Assembly (NCBI GenBank): GCA_900767605.1
Contig: CAAFZT010000007.1
Span: 1-25,974 of the forward strand
Direction of reading: 5' to 3'
DNA: 25,974 bases
Origin: Bacilli bacterium
GTDB taxonomy: Bacteria; Bacillota_I; Bacilli_A; RFN20; CAG-826
Each line of letters starts with the position of its first letter. The first letter of the stretch is position 1. Below the pieces are notes generated by a model. That model saw only the letters and a list, made by a program, of their open reading frames with translations. It had not been told where the DNA came from and ran no database searches. Below are positions 7,989 to 15,010 of this stretch, one piece after another. The position numbers were made by a program, and so were the translations under genes.

Positions 7989-8636
7989 ATGCGTGCGCGT
8001 AATGAAGATTACGAAATCTCTCTTGAAACGATTTCAAAAATCTCAGAAGGAACGAAACCAAAGCTCCTGTTGCACGCTTGCTGCGGGCCTTGCAGTTGCT
8101 TTCCTTTGACTTTCCTTTGTCAACATTTCGATGTGACGATTTACTATGGGAACAGCAACATTTACCCATTTGAAGAATATGATCGCAGAAAAAAAGAACT
8201 AGAAGTCTTGCTTCAGGATCTCAAAAAGGACGAGGGCTTGGAGGTTGGTCTTGTTATGCCGCCTTATGATCACGAGGAATACATGAAGGATCTTCGTCCC
8301 TTTGCCTTACAAAAGGAAGGGCGGACTCGTTGCTTCCTATGCTATCGCAAGAGAATGAAAGAAGCCTATGATTACGCGGAAAGCCATGGGTTTGATTATT
8401 TCACGACGGTGATGACCATCTCCCGCCAAAAAAGCAGCCCCGTTTTAAATGCCATTGGCCTTGGATTAGAAAAGCAACATAAGCATTGCCGTTATTTCAT
8501 TTCCGATTTTAAAAAGAATGGGGGAATTGAAAAAGGACGTCAAATTCGGTTGAAGTATGGGCTTTATAATCAGCTTTATTGTGGATGCGAATATTCGTTT
8601 CAAGCCATGAAAAACCGTTCCAATAATTCCAAATAA
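7989..8636 (+). CDS. queH: Epoxyqueuosine reductase QueH
   Basis: Reduces epoxyqueuosine to queuosine in tRNA, the final step, as the cobalamin-independent alternative to QueG. The 215-residue protein has the family cysteines: HACCGPCSC (C31, C32, C35, C37), RCFLC (C115, C118) and LYCGC (C198, C200), plus SNIYPFEEYDRR and TTVMTISRQKS segments. These supply the iron-sulfur and redox cysteines. It closes the tgt-queA-queH set. The start at ATG 7989 lacks a Shine-Dalgarno (the upstream bases are T-rich), which is odd for a downstream operon gene; no better in-frame start is evident. No preQ1 synthesis genes are here, so the cell may salvage preQ1, or make it elsewhere. Confidence 0.92.
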   Translation: MRARNEDYEISLETISKISEGTKPKLLLHACCGPCSCFPLTFLCQHFDVTIYYGNSNIYPFEEYDRRKKELEVLLQDLKKDEGLEVGLVMPPYDHEEYMKDLRPFALQKEGRTRCFLCYRKRMKEAYDYAESHGFDYFTTVMTISRQKSSPVLNAIGLGLEKQHKHCRYFISDFKKNGGIEKGRQIRLKYGLYNQLYCGCEYSFQAMKNRSNNSK

Positions 8637-8658
8637 GTCGCCATTAAGTATTTAAAAC

Positions 8659-8691
8659 TTTGTGCATGGTGCACAAAAAATTTCTTTTTTT
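8659..8691 (+). terminator. Terminator of the queuosine operon
   Basis: A perfect 8-bp inverted repeat (TTTGTGCA / TGCACAAA, 8659-8666 and 8670-8677) with a 3-nt loop is followed by a T-rich tract at 8681-8691. The T tract starts 3 nt after the stem, so a protein-binding palindrome remains possible. Confidence 0.6.
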
Positions 8692-8700
8692 CTAAGTTTC

Positions 8701-8723
8701 TTCGATGCCGTCGAACCTTTTTT
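8701..8723 (+). terminator. Second terminator-like hairpin upstream of rpsJ
   Basis: TTCGA (8701-8705) pairs with TCGAA (8711-8715) and is followed by CC and six T. The stem is short, so it is a backup terminator at most, insulating the ribosomal cluster from the queuosine operon. Confidence 0.4.
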
Positions 8724-8786
8724 ACGCGTGGATTCCCCATTTTTCAAAACATTCGTTAATTGCTACATTTTTTGAGAAAAAAAGAG

Positions 8787-8815
8787 TTGACTACACCTAG
8801 GCGTGCGCGTATATT
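8787..8815 (+). promoter_or_regulatory. Main promoter of the S10-spc-alpha cluster
   Basis: TTGACT at 8787-8792 and TATATT at 8810-8815 are separated by exactly 17 bp, the best-formed promoter in the left part of the window. Transcription should start near 8822, leaving a leader of about 124 nt before rpsJ. A-rich sequence upstream (8775-8785) could act as an UP element. Confidence 0.8.
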
Positions 8816-8821
8816 TTCTAA

Positions 8822-8945
8822 CGCTGGCGCTTGCGTTGAACTGCGAGGTTGCCGACACACCCACAGGCGTTGTCATGAAAGGGTGGTCGGGGAATTCGCA
8901 GGGAACATTCGCCAAGAAGCCTGAAAAAACTAAGGAGGAACATTC
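8822..8945 (+). promoter_or_regulatory. Structured 5' leader of the S10 operon, candidate r-protein autoregulatory element
   Basis: The leader can form a long hairpin: CTGCGA (8841-8846) pairs with TCGCAG (8896-8901), and CCGAC-(A)-CACCC (8852-8862) pairs with GGGTG-GTCGG (8881-8890), leaving one bulged A and an 18-nt apical loop. A small hairpin (ACGC 8821-8824 with GCGT 8833-8836) precedes it. The rpsJ Shine-Dalgarno AAGGAGG (8932-8938) lies outside the stem. In gammaproteobacteria the S10 leader is bound by L4; a similar role here is inference. I cannot match it to a named RNA family. Confidence 0.5.
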
Positions 8946-9257
8946 ATGGCAAAAGAAAAAGCGATTCGCGTTCGCTTAACGGCTTATGACCACGAAATTC
9001 TTGATCAATCGGTTGAGAAGATTCTGGCCGTTGCCAAAAAGACAAATGCCGGTGTGAAGGGACCCATCCCTCTACCGACGGAAAAGCAGGTCTACACGAT
9101 TCTCCGCGCTACCTTCAAATACAAGGATAGCCGTGAGCAATTCGAGATCCGCACCCACAAGAGATTGGTTTACATCACCAATCCGCAAAAAGACACGGTC
9201 GATGCGTTGAGGAAGTTGGATCTTCCCTCTGGCGTCGATATCGACATCAAGTTATAA
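8946..9257 (+). CDS. rpsJ: 30S ribosomal protein S10
   Basis: Component of the 30S head and, as NusE, partner of NusB in rRNA antitermination, relevant because a boxA-bearing rRNA operon lies downstream. The 103 residues span the whole family length, with the conserved IRVRLTAYDHEILDQS start, GPIPLPTEKQVYTI loop, and the THKRLVYITNP and LPSGVDIDIKL ends. AAGGAGG precedes the ATG. It is the first gene of the cluster, 14 nt before rplC. Confidence 0.97.
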   Translation: MAKEKAIRVRLTAYDHEILDQSVEKILAVAKKTNAGVKGPIPLPTEKQVYTILRATFKYKDSREQFEIRTHKRLVYITNPQKDTVDALRKLDLPSGVDIDIKL

Positions 9258-9271
9258 GGAGGACCACCATC

Positions 9272-9955
9272 ATGAAATCCATCATCGGACGCAAAGCGGG
9301 CATGACTGAGGTCTTCGCCGCCGACGGAACGATGTACCCCGTCACCGTCATCGAGGTTCTCCCCAACGTCATCGTTGACAAGAGAACCATCGAAAAGAAT
9401 GGTTATGAAGCGCTCGTCGTCGGCTATGAAGACATGGCCGAACGCAGAGCCAACAAACCGGAAAAAGGACTCTTCAAGAAAGCCGGCGTCACCGTTAAAG
9501 AAGGGCTCTACGAGCTCAAGGGCGACGAAATCTACGGCAAAAACGTTGGCGAGACCTTAACCGCTGATATGTTCCAAGCTGGCGAAGTCGTCGACGTCAT
9601 CGGCCACAACAAGGGACACGGCTATTCCGGCACCATCAAAAAGTGGAATATGCACATCGGACCCAAAGGACATGGTTCCGGCTACCACCGCGGCATCGGC
9701 TCCGTTGCCAACAACGGCCGTGACAACAACCGCATCATCCCTGGCAAACACATGTCTGGACACTGGGGACCCGAACAAGTCACCATCCAAAACGTCACCG
9801 TCATCGAGAGCAACCTTGAAAAAGGCTACATCCTCGTCAAGGGCGGCGTTCCCGGACCGAAGAAGAGCATCGTTATGCTTCGCTCCCCTGTCCGCGTTCA
9901 ATTCAACAAACCGGAAGTCAAGCCCGCGCTTGATCTCACGAAGAAAGGAGAATAA
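9272..9955 (+). CDS. rplC: 50S ribosomal protein L3
   Basis: Early-assembly 23S rRNA-binding protein whose long loop reaches the peptidyl-transferase centre. The 227-residue protein begins MKSIIGRKAGMTEVF and carries the loop GHGYSGTIKKWNMHIGPKGHG (about 115-135) and IIPGKHMSGHWG. This loop differs in detail from the usual bacterial GKGFQG...HGxP form but keeps the spaced Gly and His. A Shine-Dalgarno AAGGAGG precedes ATG. The rplD ribosome-binding site AAAGGAG lies in the last codons of this gene. Confidence 0.96.
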   Translation: MKSIIGRKAGMTEVFAADGTMYPVTVIEVLPNVIVDKRTIEKNGYEALVVGYEDMAERRANKPEKGLFKKAGVTVKEGLYELKGDEIYGKNVGETLTADMFQAGEVVDVIGHNKGHGYSGTIKKWNMHIGPKGHGSGYHRGIGSVANNGRDNNRIIPGKHMSGHWGPEQVTIQNVTVIESNLEKGYILVKGGVPGPKKSIVMLRSPVRVQFNKPEVKPALDLTKKGE

Positions 9956-9958
9956 ACC

Positions 9959-10606
9959 ATGGCTGCAGAAAAAAAGATCAGCTTAGCCGTCAAAACCTTA
10001 AATGGTGAAGATGCTGGCAAGGTTGAAGTCTCCGCTGACGTCTTCGGCGTCACCGACGTCAATCCACAAGTCATCAAAGACGCGGTCACGGTTTATCAAG
10101 CGAATCTTCGCCAAGCCACCGCGAAAACCAAGAAGCGTCACGAAGTCCACGGCACCAATAAGAAGCCCTGGAGACAAAAAGGAACTGGTCGCGCCCGTTC
10201 CGGCGACGTCAAGTCCCCAATCTGGGTTGGTGGCGGAACCGTCTTCGGACCCGACGGCAATCAAAATTACAAACTTTCTCAAAATAAGAAAGCTCACAAC
10301 CTCGCCCTTCGCGGCGTGTTGAGCGAGAAAGTCGCGGAAGGTGGAATCGTCGTCATCGATTCCCTCCAAGTCGAAAAAGTTTCGACCAAAGGATTTGCCG
10401 GCCATCTTACGGCCCTCGGCCTCGCTGGCAAGAAGAACCTCGTCGTCACTGAATTCGAGAACGAAAATGTCGTCCTCTCCGCTCGCAACATCGACAAGCT
10501 CGTTGTTACGACCTCGGACAACATCTCCGTCTACGACGTCCTCTACTTCGATAACATCATCGTTAGCAAGGACGGAATCAAGAACATCGAGGAGGCCTTG
10601 AAGTAA
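9959..10606 (+). CDS. rplD: 50S ribosomal protein L4
   Basis: Lines the peptide exit tunnel; in E. coli it also represses its own S10 operon through the leader. The 215-residue protein has the extended tunnel loop KKPWRQKGTGRARSGDVKSP (about 65-85) followed by WVGGGTVFGP. C-terminal helices and strands end in IEEALK. The codons for Glu-Glu-Ala (GAGGAGGCC) just before the stop form the Shine-Dalgarno for rplW, whose ATG is 1 nt after the stop, so the two are coupled. Confidence 0.96.
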   Translation: MAAEKKISLAVKTLNGEDAGKVEVSADVFGVTDVNPQVIKDAVTVYQANLRQATAKTKKRHEVHGTNKKPWRQKGTGRARSGDVKSPIWVGGGTVFGPDGNQNYKLSQNKKAHNLALRGVLSEKVAEGGIVVIDSLQVEKVSTKGFAGHLTALGLAGKKNLVVTEFENENVVLSARNIDKLVVTTSDNISVYDVLYFDNIIVSKDGIKNIEEALK

Positions 10607-10607
10607 T

Positions 10608-10967
10608 ATGGCTGAAGAAAAGAAAACCGTGAAAGCGGAAAAAGTTGAGGAAAAGAAAGCTTCCTTCCCGAAGCCGACCGCCAAAGACTTCACCGTCATC
10701 GATTCTCCCATCATCACCGAGAAATCCATGGCCCTGATGCAGAACGAAAACAAAGTCACGATCAAAGTGGCGGGTTCTGCGAACAAAACCGAGATCAAAT
10801 ATGCCTTCGAGCATATCTTCCAAGTGAAGGTCGTCGATGTCAAAACCATCAACGTCCGTTCCAAAACCACGACGCGTGGTGGCCGTTACAAGGGCACCAT
10901 CTCTGGCTACAAGAAAGCCATCGTCACGGTTGCCGAAGGAAGCGCTGTTGATCTCTTCAAAGAGTAA
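10608..10967 (+). CDS. rplW: 50S ribosomal protein L23
   Basis: Sits at the tunnel exit and docks trigger factor and SRP. The 119 residues are about 20 longer than a typical bacterial L23 because of a Lys/Glu-rich N-terminal tail (1-22); homology begins near DFTVIDSPIITEKS. The loop RSKTTTRGGRYKGTISGYKKAIVTV is well conserved. Coupled to rplD by a SD encoded in the rplD 3' end. It is followed by a 67-nt A/T-rich spacer, the longest gap inside this part of the cluster. Confidence 0.95.
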   Translation: MAEEKKTVKAEKVEEKKASFPKPTAKDFTVIDSPIITEKSMALMQNENKVTIKVAGSANKTEIKYAFEHIFQVKVVDVKTINVRSKTTTRGGRYKGTISGYKKAIVTVAEGSAVDLFKE

Positions 10968-11034
10968 GGAATCACCCTCTTATATATATAAATAAAGATA
11001 TATAGGAAAAGCATCCAATATAGGAGAACCAAGA
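10968..11034 (+). promoter_or_regulatory. A/T-rich spacer between rplW and rplB
   Basis: Unlike the tight junctions around it, this 67-nt gap holds an almost pure A/T stretch (10980-11004) able to form a weak hairpin (10981-10987 with 10998-11004, closed by CC/GG). It ends in the rplB Shine-Dalgarno TAGGAGA (11021-11027). It could be an internal promoter, an RNase site or a mild attenuator. No well-spaced -35 is seen and there is no terminator T-run. Confidence 0.3.
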
Positions 11035-11868
11035 ATGGCTATTAGAACGTATCGTCCTTATACCAAGTCTCGTCGTTCCATGACGAACTCCACGTTTGAG
11101 GACATCACCAAATCCACTCCTGAAAAATCGTTGCTCGGCCGCGTCAAAAAGACCGGTGGCCGCAACAATCAGGGTAAAATCACCTGCCGTCACATCGGCG
11201 GTGGCAACAAGCGTCGTTATCGTATCATCGACTTCCGTCGCCGCAAGGACAACATCCCCGCGACCGTCAAGGCGATCGAATACGATCCCAACCGCAACGC
11301 CAACATCGCGCTCATCTGCTATGCGGATGGCGTAAAGTCCTACATCCTTGAGCCGCAAAACCTCAAGGTTGGCGATGTGGTCATCTCGGGCGAAAAGACC
11401 GACATCAAAGTCGGCAACTGCCTCGAACTTCAAAACATTCCTGAAGGAACCTTCATCCATGGCCTCGAGCTTCAACCCGGCAAAGGCGCTCAAATGTGTC
11501 GTGCCGCCGGAACCTCGGCTCAGATTCTCGGCAACGAAGGCAAATATGTCATCGTTCGCTTGGCTTCTGGCGAAGTCCGCAAGCTCCTCAAGAACTGCCG
11601 CGCTACCATCGGTATCGTTGGTAACGAAGACTGGAACCTCATCAACCTCGGCAAAGCTGGTAAATCCCGCTGGAAGGGAACCCGCCCGACGGTCCGTGGT
11701 TCTGCCATGAACCCCTGCGATCACCCTCATGGTGGTGGTGAAGGTAAGTGCCCGGTCGGACGTGATGCTCCTCGCAGCCCTTGGGGCAAGAGATGCCAAG
11801 GCGTCAAGACCCGTCATATGAAGAAGAATTCGACGCGTCTCATTGTCAGACGTGCTTCTAAGAAGTAA
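11035..11868 (+). CDS. rplB: 50S ribosomal protein L2
   Basis: Primary 23S rRNA-binding protein needed for subunit joining and peptidyl-transferase assembly. The 277 residues match the family length. Conserved parts are MAIRTYRPYTKSRR, the GGRNNQGKITCRHIGGGNKRRYR segment, and the C-terminal MNPCDHPHGGGEGKCPVGRD block with the essential His of the HPHGGGEG motif. The basic tail ends VRRASKK. Confidence 0.98.
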   Translation: MAIRTYRPYTKSRRSMTNSTFEDITKSTPEKSLLGRVKKTGGRNNQGKITCRHIGGGNKRRYRIIDFRRRKDNIPATVKAIEYDPNRNANIALICYADGVKSYILEPQNLKVGDVVISGEKTDIKVGNCLELQNIPEGTFIHGLELQPGKGAQMCRAAGTSAQILGNEGKYVIVRLASGEVRKLLKNCRATIGIVGNEDWNLINLGKAGKSRWKGTRPTVRGSAMNPCDHPHGGGEGKCPVGRDAPRSPWGKRCQGVKTRHMKKNSTRLIVRRASKK

Positions 11869-11886
11869 GGAAAGGAGAGATAGGAA

Positions 11887-12174
11887 ATGTCTCGTTCACT
11901 GAAAAAAGGCCCATTTGTGGATGAATACCTTCTCAAAAAGGTAGAAGCCAACCTCAAATCCGGCAAAAAAGAGATCATCAAGACATGGTCTCGCCGCTCG
12001 ACGATCTATCCCGCCTTCGTCGAACAAACCTTCGCGGTCTATAACGGCCACGAACACATCACCGTCTACGTCACCGAAGATATGGTCGGACACAAACTTG
12101 GCGAATTCGCCCCGACCCGTAACTTCCCTGGCCACCACGGAAACAACGTCGGCGACCAAGCCGCTAAGAAATAA
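11887..12174 (+). CDS. rpsS: 30S ribosomal protein S19
   Basis: Binds the 30S head together with S13 near the A site. The 95-residue protein is typical: MSRSLKKGPFVDEYLL start, IKTWSRRSTI, YNGHEHITVYVTEDMVGHKLGEFAPTRNF. AAAGGAGA lies 10 nt before the ATG. rplV follows after 11 nt. Confidence 0.97.
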   Translation: MSRSLKKGPFVDEYLLKKVEANLKSGKKEIIKTWSRRSTIYPAFVEQTFAVYNGHEHITVYVTEDMVGHKLGEFAPTRNFPGHHGNNVGDQAAKK

Positions 12175-12185
12175 GGAGAAACATC

Positions 12186-12752
12186 ATGGCTGAAGAAGAA
12201 AAGAAGACCGTGAAAAAAGCTCCGGCGAAAAAGACGACCACGGCGAAGAAGGCCCCGGCGAAAAAGCCCGCTGCCAAGAAAGCCGAGAAGAAAGAAACCG
12301 AAACCGTTAAGGAAGAAGCGGTGAAGGAAGTCGAAACCAAAGAAGCGAAGAAAGCTGCCAAACAGGCTGCTAAAGATGCGAAGAAAGCCCCAGTGGCCCC
12401 GGAAAAACCGGCCGTCACCGAAGCTCACGCCTTCGCCCGCGATGTCCGCGTCACCCCGCGCAAAGTCCGTCTTGTGATTGACCTTGTCCGTGGCAAAGAC
12501 GTCAAGGACGCGCTCGCCATCCTCGCGATCACCAACAAAGCGGCGGTGACCCCGGTGGAAAAACTCATCAAGAGCGCCGCTGCTAACGCCATCAACAACT
12601 TCCACATGGATGGCAGCAAGCTCTACATCAGCGAAATCCAAGTCAGCGATGGCTTGAAGATCAAGCGTTACATCCCACGTGCTAAAGGTTCTGCCTCTGG
12701 CATCATCAAACGTAACGCCAACATCCGCATCACCGTGAAGGAAAGGAACTAA
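12186..12752 (+). CDS. rplV: 50S ribosomal protein L22 with a long histone H1-like N-terminal tail
   Basis: L22 lines the exit tunnel with a beta-hairpin. Canonical L22 (about 110 residues) starts near residue 80 (AHAFARDVRVTPRKVRLVIDLVRGK) and keeps the C-terminal GLKIKRYIPRAKGSASGIIKRNANIRITV hairpin. Ahead of it lies a 78-residue low-complexity tail: repeated KKAPAKK and KKAEKK-type units (1-38), then alternating Lys/Glu/Ala. The tail is in frame, with a GGAGA ribosome-binding site just before its own ATG, and no Met lies between it and the core, so it is part of the protein. The tail probably binds RNA or extends from the ribosome surface; that is inference. Confidence 0.93.
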   Translation: MAEEEKKTVKKAPAKKTTTAKKAPAKKPAAKKAEKKETETVKEEAVKEVETKEAKKAAKQAAKDAKKAPVAPEKPAVTEAHAFARDVRVTPRKVRLVIDLVRGKDVKDALAILAITNKAAVTPVEKLIKSAAANAINNFHMDGSKLYISEIQVSDGLKIKRYIPRAKGSASGIIKRNANIRITVKERN

Positions 12753-12771
12753 GGAGGGTCGCGATAAAACT

Positions 12772-13542
12772 ATGGGACACAAAGTTAATGCCGTTGGCAT
12801 GCGCGTTGGTATCAACCGCGACTGGAGTTCGAAATGGTACGCTCCGAAGAAAGACTACGGAACCTACATCAATGAGGACATCGCCATCCGCCGCTACCTT
12901 GAAAAAGCTGCGAAATCCGCGATGCTCTCCCGCGTCGAGATTGGCCGCGTCAAAACCGACAAAGGTCATGACGTCAAAATCAAATTGTTCGTTGCTCGTC
13001 CTGGCGAAGTCCTTGGACAAGAAGGATCGAACAAGGAGAAGATCGTCAACGATCTCAAGCGCATTGTGAAATCCGGCAATCCTCAACTCGACGTTGTGGA
13101 AATCAAAAACCCGGACCTCGATGCCAACCTTATGGCTCAATGGATTGCGAGCGAACTCGAAAATCGTGCCGCCTTCCGTTCGACTATGAAGAAAGCCATT
13201 CAAAGAATGCGCCGCGCTGGTGCTAAGGGATGCAAAACCCTCTGCTCTGGCCGCCTTGGCGGAGCGGAAATCGCCCGCGCCGAAGGATACAAAGAGGGCG
13301 TCGTTCCTCTACACACCATCCGCGCTGACATCGACTTCGCTCATGTCACCGCTCAGACGACCTATGGAAACATCGGCGTCAAGGTGTGGATCTGCCGTTC
13401 TTTGAACAAAGAAGACTTGGCCATCCCCAACGAGGATGCCCCGGCCATGACCCGCGGAGGATTCCGTGGCAATGACCGCCGCGGCGCTCGTCGTCCGGAA
13501 CGCAAAGGAGGAAGCGAAAATGCTGCAGCCAAAGCGCGTTAA
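12772..13542 (+). CDS. rpsC: 30S ribosomal protein S3
   Basis: Forms part of the mRNA entry channel and has helicase activity with S4 and S5. The 256-residue protein (usual about 210-235) has the KH domain segment VFVARPGEVLGQEGSNKEKI at about 80-100, where GxxG reads GQEG, and the C-terminal S3 domain GAKGCKTLCSGRLGGAEIARAEGYKEGVVPLHTIRADIDF. A Gly/Arg/Lys-rich tail (about 225-256) adds length. AAGGAGG is 14 nt from ATG, somewhat far. Its last 23 nt overlap rplP. Confidence 0.95.
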   Translation: MGHKVNAVGMRVGINRDWSSKWYAPKKDYGTYINEDIAIRRYLEKAAKSAMLSRVEIGRVKTDKGHDVKIKLFVARPGEVLGQEGSNKEKIVNDLKRIVKSGNPQLDVVEIKNPDLDANLMAQWIASELENRAAFRSTMKKAIQRMRRAGAKGCKTLCSGRLGGAEIARAEGYKEGVVPLHTIRADIDFAHVTAQTTYGNIGVKVWICRSLNKEDLAIPNEDAPAMTRGGFRGNDRRGARRPERKGGSENAAAKAR

Positions 13543-14071
13543 ATACCGTCGCCCCCACGGATTAAGCTATGAGGGCAAAGCCAAGGGTGGAACCACCGTC
13601 GACTTCGGCGAATATGGTTTGATGGCCCTTGAAGGTGCTTACATCACCGATCACCAAATCGAATCCGCTCGTATCGTGCTCGCCCGTTATACGGACCGCG
13701 CCGGAAAAGTTTGGATCCGTATCTTCCCGCATCACGCTCTTACCAAGAAACCTGCCGAAGTCCGTATGGGTTCCGGTAAAGGCAGCCCGGAAGGCTGGGC
13801 GGCCGTCGTCAAAGCCGGCACCGTCATGTTCGAAATTGGCGGCATCGACCCGAAGATTGCTATGGAAGCGCTTCGCCTTGCTGGTTACAAGCTCCCCGTC
13901 AAGACCAAGGTTGTGAAACGCACCAAGGCCTTGTCCCAGGCAGACTTGCTCAAGATGGAAGAAGCTCACGCTTCCTCCATCGAAGCCCTTGAAGCCGAAG
14001 AAGGCGTTGAGAAAACCACGGTTGCGGATACCGGAAACGATACCCCCGCACCCGCTGAGGAGGCCAAATAA
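13520..14071 (+). CDS. rplP: 50S ribosomal protein L16 with acidic C-terminal tail
   Basis: Organises the A-site tRNA region of 23S rRNA. The frame is open from 13466, but L16 begins at MLQPKRVKYRRPHG, and AAAGGAGG lies 7 nt before ATG 13520, so that start is chosen; it overlaps the rpsC end by 23 nt. The core (1-134) includes VRMGSGKGSPEGWAAVVK. About 49 further residues form a Glu/Ala-rich tail ending PAPAEEAK, beyond the usual 137-145 residues. The tail's last codons encode the Shine-Dalgarno for rpmC. Confidence 0.95.
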   Translation: MLQPKRVKYRRPHGLSYEGKAKGGTTVDFGEYGLMALEGAYITDHQIESARIVLARYTDRAGKVWIRIFPHHALTKKPAEVRMGSGKGSPEGWAAVVKAGTVMFEIGGIDPKIAMEALRLAGYKLPVKTKVVKRTKALSQADLLKMEEAHASSIEALEAEEGVEKTTVADTGNDTPAPAEEAK

Positions 14072-14074
14072 TGG
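14054..14074 (+). repeat. 21-bp stop/start module, copy 1 (rplP-rpmC junction)
   Basis: Identical, base for base, to 14611-14631. It encodes the residues AEEAK, includes the Shine-Dalgarno GAGGAGG, and ends in the overlapping stop-start TAATG plus one G. It is thus both the C-terminus of L16 and the initiation region of L29. Confidence 0.8.
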
Positions 14075-14271
14075 AAATCAAAGATATCCGCGCATTGACC
14101 CCGGAAGAGCTCAATGCCAAGATCTACGATCTCAAGCAACACCTCTTCGAACTCCGCCGCAAGAAAGCGGTTGGCAGCTTGGAGAATGGCAATGAGATCC
14201 ACACTGCTCGCAAAGATCTTGCGAAATGTGAAACCGTTAAGCGCGAACGCGAGCTTAACATCGTTAAGTAA
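14071..14271 (+). CDS. rpmC: 50S ribosomal protein L29
   Basis: Two-helix protein near the tunnel exit, next to L23. The 66 residues include IRALTPEELNAKIYDLKQHLFELR and the LAKCETVKRERE end; all typical. The ATG shares its A with the rplP stop (TAATG), so translation is coupled. Confidence 0.95.
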   Translation: MEIKDIRALTPEELNAKIYDLKQHLFELRRKKAVGSLENGNEIHTARKDLAKCETVKRERELNIVK

Positions 14272-14286
14272 TAAAGGAGACCAATC

Positions 14287-14628
14287 ATGGAAAGAAATCA
14301 TCGCTTCTCCGTTCAAGGTGTTGTCACCTCGACGAAAATGAATAAGACGATTGTTGTCACCGTCTCCACCGAACGCAACCACCCGCTCTACGGCAAACGC
14401 GTCGGTTATTCCAAGAAATACTACGCCCACGATGAAAACAACGCCGCCAATGTCGGCGACGTCGTCACCATCATGGCGACCCGTCCGCTCTCCAAGATGG
14501 TTCGCTTCCGTCTTGTGAGCATCGACCAAAAAGTTGTCACGGCTGAAAATGCCGCGGAAGCTGAAACGAAACTCGAAGAAGCCGAAGGCTCCTCCGAAGT
14601 GGTCGCTCCGGCTGAGGAGGCCAAATAA
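14287..14628 (+). CDS. rpsQ: 30S ribosomal protein S17 with acidic C-terminal tail
   Basis: 16S rRNA-binding OB-fold protein. The core (1-86) shows the conserved GVVTSTKMNKTIVVTV and KRVGYSKKYYAHDE segments. Around 25 additional residues form a Glu/Ala/Val tail ending VAPAEEAK, longer than the usual 80-90 residue protein. The tail's last codons carry the rplN Shine-Dalgarno. AAAGGAG lies 7 nt before its own start. Confidence 0.94.
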   Translation: MERNHRFSVQGVVTSTKMNKTIVVTVSTERNHPLYGKRVGYSKKYYAHDENNAANVGDVVTIMATRPLSKMVRFRLVSIDQKVVTAENAAEAETKLEEAEGSSEVVAPAEEAK

Positions 14629-14631
14629 TGG
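14611..14631 (+). repeat. 21-bp stop/start module, copy 2 (rpsQ-rplN junction)
   Basis: Identical to 14054-14074: AEEAK codons, embedded GAGGAGG and a TAATG overlap. The bases further upstream diverge between copies, though both tails encode an Ala-Pro just before. Confidence 0.8.
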
Positions 14632-14996
14632 TCCAGAACGAAACGAACCTCGTGGTTGCCGATAACTCCGGCGCCCGCTCCGTCCGCGTCTTCCGTCAAT
14701 ACGGCGGAAGCCACCGCAAAGTCTCTTCCCTCGGCGACATCGTTCTCTGCGCTGTCAAAGAGGCCACCCCGAACGGAAAGGTCAAGAAGAGCGACGTCGT
14801 CAAAGGCGTCATCGTCCGCGTGAAGTACCCCGTACAACGCAAAGATGGCTCGACCATCCGCTTCGATGACAACGCCGTCGTTATCGTCGACAACGACGGA
14901 AATCCGGTTGGAACCCGTGTCTTCGGGCCTGTCGCTCGCGAACTTCGCGAAAAAGGCTATATGAAGATTATTTCCCTCGCGATCGAAGTGCTATAA
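14628..14996 (+). CDS. rplN: 50S ribosomal protein L14
   Basis: Sits at the subunit interface, bridging to 16S rRNA and binding RsfS. The 122 residues equal the family length: VVADNSGARSVRVFR, DIVLCAVKEATPNGKVKKSDVVKGVIVR, and the closing RELREKGYMKIISLAIEVL. Its ATG shares its A with the rpsQ stop. Confidence 0.97.
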   Translation: MVQNETNLVVADNSGARSVRVFRQYGGSHRKVSSLGDIVLCAVKEATPNGKVKKSDVVKGVIVRVKYPVQRKDGSTIRFDDNAVVIVDNDGNPVGTRVFGPVARELREKGYMKIISLAIEVL

Positions 14997-15010
14997 GGAG
15001 ATAAGGAAAC

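Noticed and set aside
8875..8980. Possible small upstream frame starting at ATG 8875 and overlapping the rpsJ start
   Set aside because: It has only a weak AGGCG upstream, lies in the apical loop of the leader hairpin, and encodes no recognisable attenuator peptide. It is more likely chance.
9998..11817. Long minus-strand open frames opposite rplC-rplB (290 and 281 codons)
   Set aside because: They lie antisense to highly conserved ribosomal genes, have no motifs, and arise from the strong C-ending codon bias of those genes.
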